A stretch of DNA of 64,000 nucleotides from Rutidosis leptorrhynchoides (GCF_046630445.1 NC_092342.1:86063001-86127000), one strand, 5' to 3'; positions 11,401-27,681 are shown, counted from the stretch's first letter. Notes: generated by a model not told the origin, from the letters alone. Numbers and translations: made by a program.

Positions 11401-11426
11401 CCAAAAAGAGAAAACAGGATCTTACA

Positions 11427-12030
11427 GATAGCAAATACATCCGTATATAATGACAATGTATCATTATGAAAGAATGAAAACGACAATCATTTTTGAATAA
11501 AAGAACAAGCTTTTTCAAAAGAAATCATCAAAAGAATAGATTAATATCTACCACGCGTCAATTCGTTGTCTATTGAGTAACCAATAAAATAATTAATACT
11601 CTAACTTAAACATAATTAGTAATAAAAATTCAAATCAAACAAAATATAACAAAAAACAATTGTAATAGTAACTCTCAAGATTAATAAGAAATAACAATAT
11701 TTATAAATTAAAAAAAAAACAGATACGGAGTAGTAATTGATCTATAAAATTGTAAAGTGCAACACTCGTTGAAGTTATAGTACTTGAAAGAGAACAATAA
11801 ATATTTAATGAACTAAAGAAACTTGAAAAGAAAAACAATTAAAATAAAAATAAACTCACCAAATTTAGCGAGTCATCTTTAACGTAGTTAACTAGTTACA
11901 GAGAGGGAAATCCTAAAGCTTCTATATCTATCCACGGTTATATTCTCATAAAGATTGAGGCATTGTCCCATTTATATTAGTGAGATCCTTAAAATGACTA
12001 GTGAAACTAAAAAATCAGTATATGAATTTT
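11427..12030. repeat. Direct repeat copy 1 (604 bp), cut on its left by an LTR
   Basis: It matches 12608-13211 at a constant offset of 1,181 bp, nearly identical with scattered substitutions and small compensating indels. Similarity begins at the base after the LTR end at 11426. The repeat is very AT-rich, without ORF or recognisable domain. I do not know its family; it could be an old LTR or a segmental duplication. Confidence 0.85.
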
Positions 12031-12607
12031 TTTTAAAGAAACTTGAAATAGATTTTATTGTATATTTGACATTAACAAAAACCTATATTTACAATTTTCG
12101 TCCAACGGACAGGCTCATAAAACTAGTAATCTTATATTTTAGATTCCTGTAACCCCAGTAGTGGGAAAATGGGCCGTTTACGTGTAAAAGCTCTAACCTG
12201 AATACCCGTGTTCTGTTTCTCCGCATTTTGCGCGTGATTTTATTTAGCCTACGCGGATAACTATATTTCCCAATGTCTATTCACTTTTTCTATTTCAAGA
12301 AATAAAAATACATAAAGTACGGTTTCAAGAAATAACGATTGATATGTTTAGACCATTATGTGTGGCGTGACAGCATGTGATACTCTTTGTATCAGGATGT
12401 AATAGAGTTTTTGTATCTTACTAGTTAAAAGATCCGTGAATTTACGGGTTTGTTAAAAAATTCATAAAAAAATAATGTTATTACTAACAAAGGCGAAGCC
12501 GGAATTTCAAGATAAAGGATGTTTACGCAATACAAAAAAAATAAAAAAAAAATCAACACAGTCACTCCATCAAAATAAACATTTTATGTACATAATCAAC
12601 GATTAGT
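12031..12607. other. Spacer between direct repeats, no gene seen
   Basis: AT-rich sequence with no supported ORF. It contains gatccgtgaatttacgggtttg near 12430, an imperfect short palindrome of a kind common in plant DNA transposons, but no termini could be fixed. Confidence 0.5.
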
Positions 12608-13211
12608 GATAGAAAATCCATCCGTATATAATGACAATGTATCATTATGAAAGAATGAAAACGACAATCATTTTTGAATAAAAGAACAAGCTTTTTCAAA
12701 AGAAATCATCAAAAGAATAGATTAATATCTACCACGCGTCAATTCGTTTTCTATTGAGTAACCTATAAAATAATTAATACTCTAACTTAAACATAATTAG
12801 TAATAAAAATTCAAATCAAACAAAATATAACAAAAAACAATTGTAATAGTAACTCTAAAGATTAATAAGAAATAACAATATTTATAAATAAATAAAAAAC
12901 AGATACGGAGTAGTAATTGATCTATAAAATTGTAAAGTGCAACACTCGTTGAAGTTATAGTACTTGAAAGAGAACAATAAATATTTAATGAACTAAAGAA
13001 ACTTGAAAAGAAAAACAATTAAAATAAAAATAAACTCACCAAAATTTAGCGAGCCGTCTTTAACGTAGTTAACTAGTTACAGAGAGGGAAATCCTAAAGC
13101 TTCTATATCTATCCACGGTTATATTCTCATAAAGATTGAGGCATTGTCCCATTTATATTAGTGAGATCCTTAAAATGACTAGTGAAACTAAAAAATCAGT
13201 ATATGAATTTT
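12608..13211. repeat. Direct repeat copy 2 (604 bp)
   Basis: Second copy of the 604-bp repeat. The flanks differ from those of copy 1 (the sequences after 12030 and 13211 are unrelated), so it is not a simple tandem duplication. No coding content. Confidence 0.85.
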
Positions 13212-14408
13212 ATGTGCTGGCTCATATACAATTGGGCTACTGAGCTAGAAAGTTAAAAAGCTACGGAATATTATGCAATTATAGGGGATGCTCTAACTAA
13301 TTCAGAAAAACTTAACATACGTATATTGGTGCCGGTGGTCCACTTGAGAGTGGCTCAACACCCCCAAGCCACCATATTCCCTCCGCTATTGATTACTAAT
13401 GAAATGTCCATTGGTGTGTATTTTATTGTAAAATTACTTATGATATTGAATATACCATAGCGGTTTGAGCACAAGTAGTGAAATACTATTAGAATTGTTT
13501 TTGTTAAACTTGTATTATCAACATTGATACAAACAAATACATGAAGAATTATAATGGTGAAAACTACACTTATAAACGAATATTAATATTGTATACTTTT
13601 CCCCGGTTTTCCCTCTCTAACATGTGAACAATGTTACTATACTCACATGATTAGAAAAATATTCAATATGAAAGATTTCAAGAGCTGCTTTTTAGATGTT
13701 ACATTAGGTGGGAAAGCATGATTTGAATTCAAACTTGTCACTATACAGTACCAAGTAATTACGGAGTATGATGTTAGATACTTTCTTTTCTTGGTATGAC
13801 CAGGTTAGTCAGTACCTAATACAAAATCGTCAATTAAATTGAAGAGAGTCTGTTAACAACAGAACATAAATGATAACATTATTGAATGATATATATAAAG
13901 ACAATCCAATTACATGCCAATTTGATGATTATTAACACCACCAAAACACATCCTATATACAGATCAAGTTTCGTATTCCAAGAAATCTGCATTATCCATG
14001 CACTAACTTCTATACACATAGTCTTCTTCAATGAAGAAGTTGTTGCCTCTATATCTGACTTCACCTTGATATCATACTACAATACACAAGAAAATCGATA
14101 CACAACTATCGTTTAGCTCAAAATAGAAACTTTCTATATTCTTTAAAGTTTCAATATCTTAAAAAATGATATTCATATATCTTGTTCAAAATACAAACTT
14201 CATATATTCTTTGAAGTGTTAATATATCTAATGAAATATATCAAAATGTACATGCTTGTAGATTAGTTTACACTTCTACCCAGTTTGTGCATAATGTCTT
14301 CTTTCAGAAATTGTAAACAACTCAAGTGTCTTCGAAATAGTTGTCTAACTTCTACCCAATTTCCAAGCTACTGTTTCTAAATTTCTACATAAATCTTGCT
14401 TACTTGTA
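13212..14408. other. AT-rich sequence without recognisable gene
   Basis: The short ORFs at 13879-14116 on both strands overlap each other and resemble nothing I know. I see no terminal repeats that would define an element. Confidence 0.5.
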
Positions 14409-14440
14409 GATTTGGGTTCACGTACTTTATTCGTAACAAG

Positions 14441-14452
14441 TGGTATCAGAGC
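14441..14452 (+). promoter_or_regulatory. Primer-binding site, copia copy 1
   Basis: tggtatcagagc, complementary to the 3' end of initiator tRNA-Met, two bases after the LTR end. The second copy has tggtatcaagagc at 17129 with one extra base. Confidence 0.85.
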
Positions 14453-14475
14453 CTCGGTTCGGTTTCACGGGAACA

Positions 14476-15588
14476 ATGGCGGAAAAGAGTGATGTGAAGA
14501 TTGATAATTTTGATGGGAGTGATTTTAGCTTTTGGAAGATGCAAATTGAAGATGTGCTCTATCAAAGGAATCTTTAGCAACCGTTGAAGGGTGTTAAACC
14601 GAAAGAGATGACTCAGGGCGAATGGGAGTTGTTGGATAGGCAAGCCCTAGGAGTTGTTCATCTTTCTCTGGCCAAGAACGTTACTTACAACATCGCGGGT
14701 GAAACCACAATTGCGGCGTTATCTAACACGTATGAAAAGTCATCCGCTTTGAATAAAGTTTTCTTGATTCAGAAATTGGTGAATGCTAGGATGATGGAGG
14801 GTTCCTCGGCGGTGGATCATGTTAACGAATTTAATTCTATTTTAACTAGGTTAAAATCAGTGAATATTAAATTCGATGATGAGCTTGAGGTTTTGTTTTT
14901 GCTATCTTCATTGCCTGATAGTTGGTCCGGTACGGTTACGGCGGTTAATGGTTCATCCGGAAATACTAAACTCACTTTTGAAGGAATCCAAAATTTGATT
15001 CTTAGCGAAGGTATTCGTAGGAAAGATTCGAATGAAAGTCCGGGTTTGGTTCTAAGTGTTAGTCAGGGAAGAGCTAGGTCAAGAAGTCCATCAAGGAGCA
15101 AGAACGTGGTGTGTTGGAATTGTCAAAAAGTTGGTCACTATAAGTAAAAGTGCCCGAGTCATAAGTCGAGTGGGAGCGTATCGACTATGGTGATCGAAGA
15201 TGCGTTGATGTGCCAAAAAGAGGTTCTTGACGAATCTTGGATTTTAGATTCGGGTGCCTCGTATCATATCACCCCATACATGAACGAGATGGTGAACTTC
15301 AAGGAATACTCTAGTAAGGTTCGAGTAGCAAATATGAGTACACTTGATATTGCGGGTATTGGTGATCTCGTAGTTAGGCACTTGAATTATGCTTAGATCT
15401 TGAGGAATGTGCGGTTCGTTCCAAATCTCAAAAGTCGGTTGATTTCGGTTGGACAATTGGATGACGATAATTGTCATGTCCTATTTGGAGATCAAAAGTG
15501 GGTAGTATTTAAGAGAGATTATGTTATTGCCCGTGGGTTTAAAAGGGGAACCATGTATATGTTGAAGTTCCTAAAGAGGAATGGCTAG
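14476..15588 (+). pseudogene. copia gag-protease fragment with in-frame stops
   Basis: A single frame from MAEKSDVKID with stops at 14575 (TAG), 15145 (TAA) and 15394 (TAG), ending at TAG 15586; no frameshift. It shows the UBN2-type gag (SFWKMQIEDVL, LNKVFLIQKLV, HVNEFNSIL, LLSSLPDSW), an arginine-serine segment, a zinc knuckle CWNCQKVGHYK interrupted by TAA before the last cysteine, and the aspartic protease start WILDSGASYHIT. After the protease the frame runs into the GAG-pre-integrase region (RHLNYA, LISVGQLDDD) and ends. Compare the gag at 17165-17802, the same family at a high level of identity. Confidence 0.88.
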
Positions 15589-16383
15589 GTGGTTTTGTGG
15601 ATATCAAAAGTCCTAGCGTGCTAATGCTTTTTGAAATTGTTGAGAGATCTTGTTTGAGAGGGAGCTCAAAGGAAGGTGAAGCTAGTGGAGATTCGGGTCG
15701 AATTGGGTACACAAGAGCTTTTGGTACTTCGGATAGATCTTCTCCAATGGAAACCTTGTTGTGGTTGACCTAGGAAGATGAATAAGAGGTTTTCTTAAGA
15801 GTCATGATTAATGATATATCCGTATAGTGAGAGTTGGCTTGGGATGGAAAATCAGGTTTGTCAAAGGACGTGCGCACGTATATGGTCGGCGTTTCAATGG
15901 TGAAAGCAAAGGCAGTTATGTGGAAGATCAAGGGTGTGATTGCTTTCTCACACGATTGCCTTGATGGTGCTATCCATATGTTTGATCTACCGGCGGGTTT
16001 ATTCTTTGTTGGAAAGATGAATCGGGTGGATGGAATTATGTACGGGTGGATCGTTTGGGCGATGGGGTTACTTGGGTCGAGTTGGACTCAAACAACCGTT
16101 ATCTCCTAAACTAAGGAGATAGGTGCCATAGCCAAAGAGTTGTTCTTTTTCCCAAGCTAGTAACATAAAGATCGTATTATAGCTCAGTGGAATTTTTTGG
16201 TGTCGAAAGACTTCACTTGTTCGAAGGTTATCGAATGAAGTGCAGCGTGATTCGGGTTCAAATCTGGCGGTATCAAAAGGAGGTATAATTAGCGTGTTAA
16301 GTTGTTGTTGTAGGATAATGATGTTGATGTCGATGATGTTAGGTTTCAATGGGTGTTGTTTAATGTCTCTTCAAGTGGAAGAT
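15589..16383 (+). other. Non-coding remainder of copia copy 1
   Basis: Takes the place of integrase-RT-RNase H. One ORF (15834-16109) reads MAWDGKSGLSKD and onward but resembles nothing I recognise. The end, cttcaagtggaaga just before 16384, fits a copia polypurine tract. Confidence 0.5.
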
Positions 16384-16747
16384 TGTTAAGAGTGCGAATC
16401 GAGTTAAATAAGAAACGAGAAAAGCTGCAGCTGGGAGTGACATCGCGACCATGATAGACTAGCAGAAAAATCAGCTCGTTTGGGAGGCTACATCGTGACC
16501 GTGATAGGCGGGTCGCGACCGTGACATGGTTCTGGCGGGAAGAAGTTTCCAGAATCACGTTTCTTACTCCCGAAGCTATTTCCTTGTATTGTTTTGCCTA
16601 TTTAAATATCTTATTGTAACCCATACATAAATCCATGAATATTATCAATAGAATAACTCTCTTTGATGGCCGAGGATTAAAGTAATCATTCGTGATTACA
16701 TATAACCTCGTTAAGTTCTCTTGTCTTTATCGTTTTTTGCTAGTTTC
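16384..16747 (+). repeat. 3' LTR of copia copy 1, end cut by copia copy 2
   Basis: It begins TGTTAAGAGTGCGAATCGAG and matches the LTR at 16748 as far as cattcgtgattacatataacctcgt; the end differs and lacks a terminal CA. The next LTR starts at once. The simplest reading is that copy 2 inserted into the end of this LTR. Both carry the words cgaccgtgatagg / gcgaccgtgac several times. Confidence 0.75.
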
Positions 16748-17126
16748 TGTTAGGAGTGCGAATCGAGTTAAACAAGAAATGAGAAAAGCTGCAGCTGGGA
16801 GTGACATCAGGACTGGGACAAGGGGGTCACGACCGCGATAGACCAGTAGTAAAATCAGCTCGTTTAGGAGGATACATCGTGACCGCGATAGGTGGGTCGC
16901 CAATGCGATGCGGGTCTGGCGGGGAGAAGTTTCCAGAATCGTGTTTTCTTGTTCCCAAAGCAACTTATTGTAACACATACACGTATCCACAAAAATTATC
17001 AATAAAAGAACTCTCTTTGGTGGTCGAGGATTAAAGTAATCATTCGTGATTACATATAACCTCGTGCTTTAGGGTTGACGTAGGGTTATCAAATTTTGTT
17101 AGGGCTCACGTGCTTTATTCCTAACA
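16748..17126 (+). repeat. 5' LTR of copia copy 2 (379 bp)
   Basis: TGTTAGGAGTGCGAATCGAG to GCTTTATTCCTAACA, followed by agtggtatcaagagc as PBS. A complete LTR with inverted ends TGTTAG/CTAACA. Confidence 0.85.
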
Positions 17127-17164
17127 AGTGGTATCAAGAGCTTCGATTTTGTTTCACGGAAACA

Positions 17165-17802
17165 ATGGCAGAAAGGAGCGATGTGAAGATTGATAAGTTT
17201 GATGGGTATGATTTTAGCTTTTGGAAGATGCAAATTGAAGATGTGCTCTATCAAAATAAGCTTTATCAACCTTTGAAGGGTGTTAAACCAGAAGATATGA
17301 CTCAAGGCTAGTGGGAGTTGTTGGATAGGCAAGCCCTAGGTGTTGTTCGACTCTCTCTGGCCAATAACATTGCTTACAACATCGTGGGTGAAACCACAAC
17401 GGCGGGTTTGATTGTAGCCTTATCTAACATGTATGAAAAGTCATCCGCTTTGAACAAAGTTTTCTTGATTCAGCAATTGGTGAATGCTAGCATGATGGAG
17501 GGTTCCTCGGCGGCGGATCATGTTAACGAATTTAATTTGATTTTTACTCGGTTAAAATCAGTAAATATTAAATTTGATGATGAGCTTCAGGTGTTGTTTT
17601 TGCTATCTTCATTGCCTGATAGTTGGTCCGGTACGGTTACGGTGGTTGGTGGTTCATTCGGAACTACTAAACTCCCTTTTGAAGGAATCCGGGATTTGAT
17701 TCTTAGCGAAGGTATTCGTAGGAAAGATTCGAATGGAAGTTCGGGTTCGGTTCTAAGTGTTAGTCGGGGAAGAGCTAGGTCAAGAAGTCCATCAAAGAGC
17801 AA
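17165..17802 (+). pseudogene. copia gag, copy 2, one stop and truncated
   Basis: Same gag family as 14476-15588, from MAERSDVKIDKFDG. One in-frame TAG at 17309-17311, then open to 17802, where an LTR starting TGTAACACCCC interrupts it within the arginine-serine segment before the zinc knuckle. The codons after 17802 in the open frame belong to the inserted LTR. This copy keeps residues lost in copy 1 (no stop at the position of TAG 14575), so the two decayed independently. Confidence 0.88.
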
Positions 17803-18118
17803 TGTAACACCCCGTCAGAACACACTAGCAGAATATTAACTTTCGGTCCCACAGTTAACAGTCACGCCCTCTATATGAGACGTTTTCTAAAAAGTAATCG
17901 GATTTATTTCAAAAGCATTGTCATTATAAAAAAAAAAAAAAATCAAAAACATTTAATGTAATGACAATAGTAAATAATTCATAAACATTATTTAAAAAAA
18001 CAGTTTTAAATGCCATCAAATGTTCTTGACAAAAACCAATGATGGACTCCAATCTAGTGTATGCACCACGTAAGCACATAGTCATTAAAGCAATGCGGAA
18101 GCTAATACGTTTAAGAAC

Positions 18119-18562
18119 CTGAGATAAAACATGAAAACGATCAACAAAAATGTTGAGTGAATCTACATGTTTAAGTAAATCAGTTTATCTTTGTTAAACC
18201 ACGAGATTTAGTTCAAAGCCGTAAAATTTATACAACGATTATGATCACTTAAATATAAAGCTTTAACCCGCGGATAGCTTAAATGCGCTACACGTCTTCC
18301 TTTACCTCATATTGCAAACGCTGATCAAGCATTCGGTTACAAAGTTATAAGCACCCAGTTCGTTGAGTGAGGTTTGTCAAACCTACGGTACCGTCCTTAT
18401 AGTTCGAGCCTTACAAAGTAATTAATATATTCAAGCTAGAGGCTTTTGGATCAATCTCATTGTGTATATTCAGTTTTATACTCGTGTCTAATGCATAAAA
18501 CAGTTTAAAACAGCATGTTATCTCATCCCAAAAAGTAAAAGTGAATGGGATTGTAGACTTAC
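18119..18562 (-). other. Candidate LTR intron, minus strand
   Basis: Donor CTCAAG|GTAAGT and acceptor TTTTATCTCAG|GTTC enclose 444 nt. Downstream of the acceptor, agcttccgcattgc corresponds to agcttccgctgttgc after the acceptor of the LTR at 28362-31818. The acceptor is 316 nt from the LTR end. Confidence 0.4.
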
Positions 18563-18727
18563 CTTGAGTGCACTTGACAAATCACAAGCAAAAGTATTCG
18601 AATTACAATGACCAAGTAATGGAACCTAAATGTACCATTATAAAGTTACATAATTTTTTTTTCAAAAGACAGACTCGCAGTTCAGTTGTCCTATTGCTCA
18701 GACCGACGTAATCGTATAGTAAAAGTC

Positions 18728-18850
18728 AACACATAAGTCAACTAGTCAAGCAAGTCAACAAAAGTCAAACTTGGTCAAATTGGTCAACCTAAGTCAACTA
18801 CATCAGTAGGTCATGCCAATGTTATCATAAAGTCAAACCAAGGTCAACTC
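18728..18850 (-). promoter_or_regulatory. TTGAC motif cluster, minus strand
   Basis: Nine or more gtcaa words (TTGAC on the minus strand), as agtcaac, ggtcaac and agtcaaac, within 120 bp. The position relative to the intron donor parallels 6573-6655 in the plus-strand Tekay-type LTR. Confidence 0.45.
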
Positions 18851-20445
18851 ATAAGTTTCATATAACCGTTTAGTCAAATAACGTTTACTAGTTTAACTAT
18901 CGTACGTTTTCACAACGGTCATACAATCGGACAAGCATAATTCACAAATGACCATAAAATAATTATGAACAACTCCAGATCATAATTTCATATTATAAGC
19001 TTTCTAAAAAGACTAAGCACGCTATTATACGATTCCTAGAACTCACGTAGCATGCAAAACAATCAAGTTTAGTTTCTGTTTGCGCATCAGTTTCGTTTTG
19101 ATTCTCATTTAATCTAGAAAATAAAAAATTAACAAACAGCCAATTGGAGATGATGCTAAACACCTCAAATTATCAGTGGTAAAAAGATTAAAGAAAACCA
19201 TGTAGCCAATTTGTACAGTTTTGACCAACTTGTCGGACTTTCTGATTTAGATAGAATCCAGACATTCGGTTTTTGCACACATACAACACATAGCAAATAA
19301 GACTTTCAGAGATAGACATGTAGATATGCTAAGAAATATACATAAAACAACATACTAGAAACATAAGGTCCAATTCAACTTCTACTTCATGCTAGACAAT
19401 TATTTGTGCAAAATAGACAGATTCTATCCCATTCAGGTAGTCGTTTTCGGAGTCGAATATACAAGCATCTAGAAATAATTAGCATGTGAAGTCTCTATGA
19501 AACATTAAGTACTAATCATTCACTTTACAGAATACAAAATATTGGTTAGGAAAAAGCATGTTAAATGGTCGTTTGGTCCATGAACAAATTACTAGTCAAC
19601 ACGTTGTAACACAAACATTTGAGTAATCAGAAAAACGAATTTCGTACTATGATATCCTAGTCCATTTTATGTGTTTTTCAATTCTATATCCATCTAGCAT
19701 TATTTCATAAGCCAATTCAATTCACACAAATTACAGTTTTCATATTATAGCATAATTACATATCGAAACTTCAAACGATCATAACTTAGGCTATACAAAA
19801 CGAAATCATGCGATTCAAGCGAGCAAACTCAATAGTTTTTTGGTAGCTATCCATCTAAACACTTTTCAATTACAGAAAATAAACTCACAAAACCAGTAGC
19901 ATAGCAATACAATTCATTTTAAAACCCTACAAGCGGCCTGCAATAAGGCTATCCGAATAAGACGATGTCTTGTTTAATATTACAGTTTTTATTTACAGTA
20001 ATGTTTTAGTAACTTTTTTAGAAAACATACGGACTACTTTAGTATAATTAACACTTTTTACATGAAGTTCTTCGTCTAGACGGTGGAAGAAAATCGAGTG
20101 CAATGTCTCGAACTATTTTAATAGATTTATTTACACAACTAAAAAAATCTCCTTTTTAATCAACCTGTTTATCTCAACCACTACGGCCAACCAGATCCTT
20201 CCGTAATTATATAAATATAATCACTTCAATCTCACCAGAGATGTTAACGAAGATAATTAACGAGTTTAGAAAGATTTTGACGTGTTAAGTTTGAGTAAAC
20301 CATTAACCACACCAACAGTTGTAAAGGGTAATCGTGAGCCAATAATTTAGTTTATCACCGTTAATTATATATAAAGTAGTTTCCAAGAGTTTTATTAAGT
20401 TTATAGTTCGTACTTTAAAAGATATATTAATGATTTTATTATTTG

Positions 20446-20477
<32 letters not shown>

Positions 20478-20919
20478 CAACAGCTTATGCGGTGAATATT
20501 ATAGGGTGGTGTTTATAAATATTATGATAGCATTATATATTAATAATTATTATAACAACACATATAACAATTATATAATTATAAAGATAGAGTAATATAA
20601 TATAAAATAAACGTAGTAATAGAATAGCTTACAAGTGATTATGGACGATTCTTTCAATGTTTGCTATTACCGTGATTCACTTATGTATTATTCTTGAAAA
20701 ATATATAAGACCCAGCTCCAACTCTTACTCTAAGAAGTATAGACCGCTTCTTAAGAGCTTACAAGACCTACACTAATTTATAATAAACTAGCCTAAGCTT
20801 GCAGAATTATGTTGTGAGAGAGAAAGAGTGGTGAAAACTTAGAACGAGAGAGAGCTATGAGTTTTCTAAATAAATGAAATGAACGTCTAAGGCCTATATA
20901 TATATATATAGGAGAACTG

Positions 20920-21335
20920 GTTCGCCAGTTGTAATCCTGAGTTGCTAGTTGCTTAACCACGTGACGCCAGTTGTTAACCACGAGCCGCCAGTTTCAAGCT
21001 ACGAGACGCCAGTTTCAAGCTACGAGTCGTTAGTTAGTTAACTCGGGTCGCCAGTTGCTAACCTGAGTCAACAGTTATGATCTTTGGGTCACTAGTTGTG
21101 ACCCCTGGGCCACCATTTACGATATCTGTGTTGCCAGTTGTAATTCCTGAGTCGCCAGTTGAAACTCCCGAGTCTCCAGTTGTGAGAACCGGGTCGCCGG
21201 TTACCATAACCGGGTCGCTAGTTATACTAACTGGGTAGCAAGTTGCACCAACTGGGTCACCAGTTGTACTAACTAGGTCATCAATTGCACTAACTGGGTT
21301 TCCAGTAGTTGTAACTGGTTGGTCAGTTGTGATCT
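20920..21335. repeat. Divergent 21-bp minisatellite
   Basis: About 19-20 units of the form gtcgccagttgtaattcctga. The spacing is exactly 21 bp over the right half (about 21100-21330) and looser on the left. Units share gtc.ccagttg and differ elsewhere. On the minus strand each unit encodes seven residues like TTGDPVS, giving an open frame (21474 to 21058, start MIQGVVCDSY) with a repetitive tail. The frame stays open because the unit length is a multiple of three; I have no evidence that it is translated. Confidence 0.8.
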
Positions 21336-21944
21336 CGCACACCGTATTTGTCGTATACGGGTTTCTGATAGTACGCCGTTTAAGCACCGGTATACATTTT
21401 GACTTGAATTTTAGCGGATGCATTTTTTGGGGTTCCTTAGACTTATAAGAGTCACACACAACCCCCTGAATCACTTATGTATGTTCCTTGTGGTTGTATT
21501 TGAAGTAATGTGTGATTAGGGTTTTGTGTGTGTTTTTAGTGTGTATAAGTCTTGAAACCTCTTGATCTTTGTAAATGAATCAGATGAGCTTCTAGGTTCT
21601 TAATAGATCTTCATATACATGTCTTGAATAAGTGCTAGCAACTCTAGTTAGTGATCTTGAGCTCTTATGGTGGTCTTCTAGGTCGGCTCTTTTAAATTAG
21701 AGTTTGAAAACCCTAATTCGGCTCTTTTTCTAGTTTTTCCGTGAAGTGAGCTTTTTAAAGTCTTGTTTAGCAAAACTTAGTGGATTAGTGCGCTTATTGC
21801 ACTATTTTTCTTGAATACATGTAGAATTTGAGTAGATATCGTTAGTAAAAACATGATTTTTACGCGATACAGTAGCCCGGGTAGACTGGGAAAACCGTGT
21901 AAGCAGCTCATGTAGCTTCAATCTTATTTGTTTCTGAGGTTGTA

Positions 21945-22128
21945 ACTAGGTTTTCACTCTAGTTTCTTCGTTTCTAGTCCTTTTTCTTCGATTCTTCTTG
22001 CATCATCTTCTTAATCACTTGATCTACAATTTAAAACAAATAAATGCTAAATCTTTGATAAAGTTAATAAATTTGTTATGTTAGGGCTTAATATCGGGTG
22101 TAAAAAAGTGAATTTTTGACCTATATCA
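21945..22128 (-). repeat. Outer part of an Athila-like 3' LTR
   Basis: Similar to 61286-61465 (both contain cacttgatctacaatttaaa and ttagggctta.tatcgggtg). On the minus strand both start TGATAT. To the right of 22128 the minus strand reads caaagtctaagtttgagatatt directly before TGATAT, a polypurine-tract-like sequence. I therefore take 22128 as the 5' border of a 3' LTR on the minus strand; its other end is not resolved. Ends of the form TGATAT recur in the solo LTR 36376-38201. Confidence 0.5.
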
Positions 22129-22569
22129 AATATCTCAAACTTAGACTTTGCTTGTAGTCAAGCAAATCTTGAACTTTTAAACACTTGGTGTTTCGTTCAT
22201 TTTGATCAAGTGGTTTTACTTTTGAGACACAAGAGCGAAAACGCAGTTTAGTATCTTCATTAATTTTGAATCTATCTCTTCACGCATGAGAGGAGGTTAT
22301 ATGACTATATCTATCTTACTCGAATCACTCAATTCACCAAGTGTATATGGTTTCCTATGATTCTACTGAAATGAATTCACTTGATAGCCTATTGTGTTGC
22401 ACCCATCATCATAGGCTTGATCAAGACTCAAATCCCCATCACATTGGTGAAAGTGGTTTTGGTTATAATCCCACGATTTTTCATGAAAAAACTCTTTTAA
22501 AGGTTTGGAATAGGATTTTTGGTGTAAGGAATGATAAGTTAAATTTCGAGAGTTTATTAGATTGATAGT
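22129..22569. other. Internal flank of the Athila-like element, no ORF supported
   Basis: Contains the polypurine-like tract at its left. The 74-codon plus-strand ORF (22341-22565) is unrecognised. The sequence ends at the left border of the Tat element. Confidence 0.4.
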
Positions 22570-22977
22570 TGATCAAGCATAGATTAATCGGGTCAGGTTC
22601 GGTCCATGCTTGACATCAAAGAAGGGGGATTTAAGGGTTAATTGGGTTTAACTCTCCGGTCCGAAGTACCGTGAATAACCCCCTGCGAGATGAGGATCTC
22701 AGCGGGGGTGGTTAAACATAGACCCACCATCGGCGGGTAGTCCGGTGAACGATGGCTCGCGCTGGGTTGTAGGGTTTGTTTTCGTAGAACGTTACCTGTA
22801 TATCAAGAGTATCTAGTGAAATGCTATAAGTCCGGTAGCGCGGGTATAATTGCGCTATATAGATAGCGCAGCTAGTCCATACGTTGATACTTAAAATAGT
22901 ATATGTGTAATTTTCCAAAGAACGAACCCCTTGTCTTGTGATTCGAGTCCGTTATTTATAGCTACAGTGTCGTTTGT
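22570..22977 (-). repeat. Tat 3' LTR, part 1
   Basis: Matches 39856-40260 of the 5' LTR with few differences. It starts tgatcaagcatagatt and is interrupted at cagtgtcgtttg by a solo LTR. It continues at 27682. Confidence 0.9.
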
Positions 22978-27676
<4,699 letters not shown>

Positions 27677-27681
27677 TTTGC

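Larger units (their letters stand above)
7841..11426 (-). mobile_element. Second Tekay-type gypsy element, minus strand, interrupted
   Basis: 5' LTR (11426 to 9305), PBS and leader (9304 to 8918) and gag (8917 to 7841) read on the minus strand. The rest would lie to the left of the first Tekay-type element, outside the window. Its 5' LTR abuts the first copy of a 604-bp direct repeat at exactly 11427, which fixes the LTR border. It is older than the plus-strand element inserted in it. Confidence 0.85.
9305..11426 (-). repeat. 5' LTR (2,122 bp) of the second Tekay-type element
   Basis: On the plus strand it runs from TGTAACAACCCGAC to GGATCTTACA; on the minus strand it is TGTAAGATCC to GTTGTTACA. 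It contains two clusters of a GGACGGCGTCC motif near its two ends, a minisatellite, and a pyrimidine-rich stretch (about 11105-11180). A candidate intron (donor CTAAG|GTGAGT at 10481, acceptor TTTATAG|G at 9853, minus strand) spans the minisatellite. No gene inside. Confidence 0.82.
14409..16747 (+). mobile_element. Ty1/copia element, internally deleted (gag-protease only)
   Basis: It starts with only the last 30 or so bases of a 5' LTR (ending cgtaaca at 14438), then a PBS, a gag-protease frame with stops, about 800 bp of non-pol sequence, a purine stretch (caagtggaaga) and a 3' LTR (16384-16747). Integrase, RT and RNase H are missing between 15589 and 16383. The gag resembles that of Tork/TNT1-like copia elements. 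A non-autonomous, decayed copy. Confidence 0.8.
17803..20600 (-). repeat. Tekay-type LTR, minus strand, right end not resolved
   Basis: On the plus strand it starts TGTAACACCCCGTCAG inside the copia gag. It carries the LTR signature: acceptor TTATCTCAG|G (18119) and donor CTCAAG|GTAAGT (18562) on the minus strand, 444 nt apart, with the degraded module between (tttatactcgtgtctaatgc, gaggtttgtcaaacc). A TTGAC cluster and AT-rich sequence with (TA)n at 20447-20472 follow. The right border could not be fixed: 20600 is a rough value, and a TATA-like tatatatatatatagg at about 20896-20911 with a pyrimidine-rich leader to its left (minus strand) may still belong to it. No coding region found. Confidence 0.6.

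Noticed and set aside
17803..18591. Possible solo LTR of 784 bp with TSD agcaa (17798-17802 and 18587-18591)
   Set aside because: The sequence after 18591 does not resume the copia gag, and the proposed end lies just beyond the intron donor in the middle of a longer LTR. A five-base match after some CA is likely by chance.
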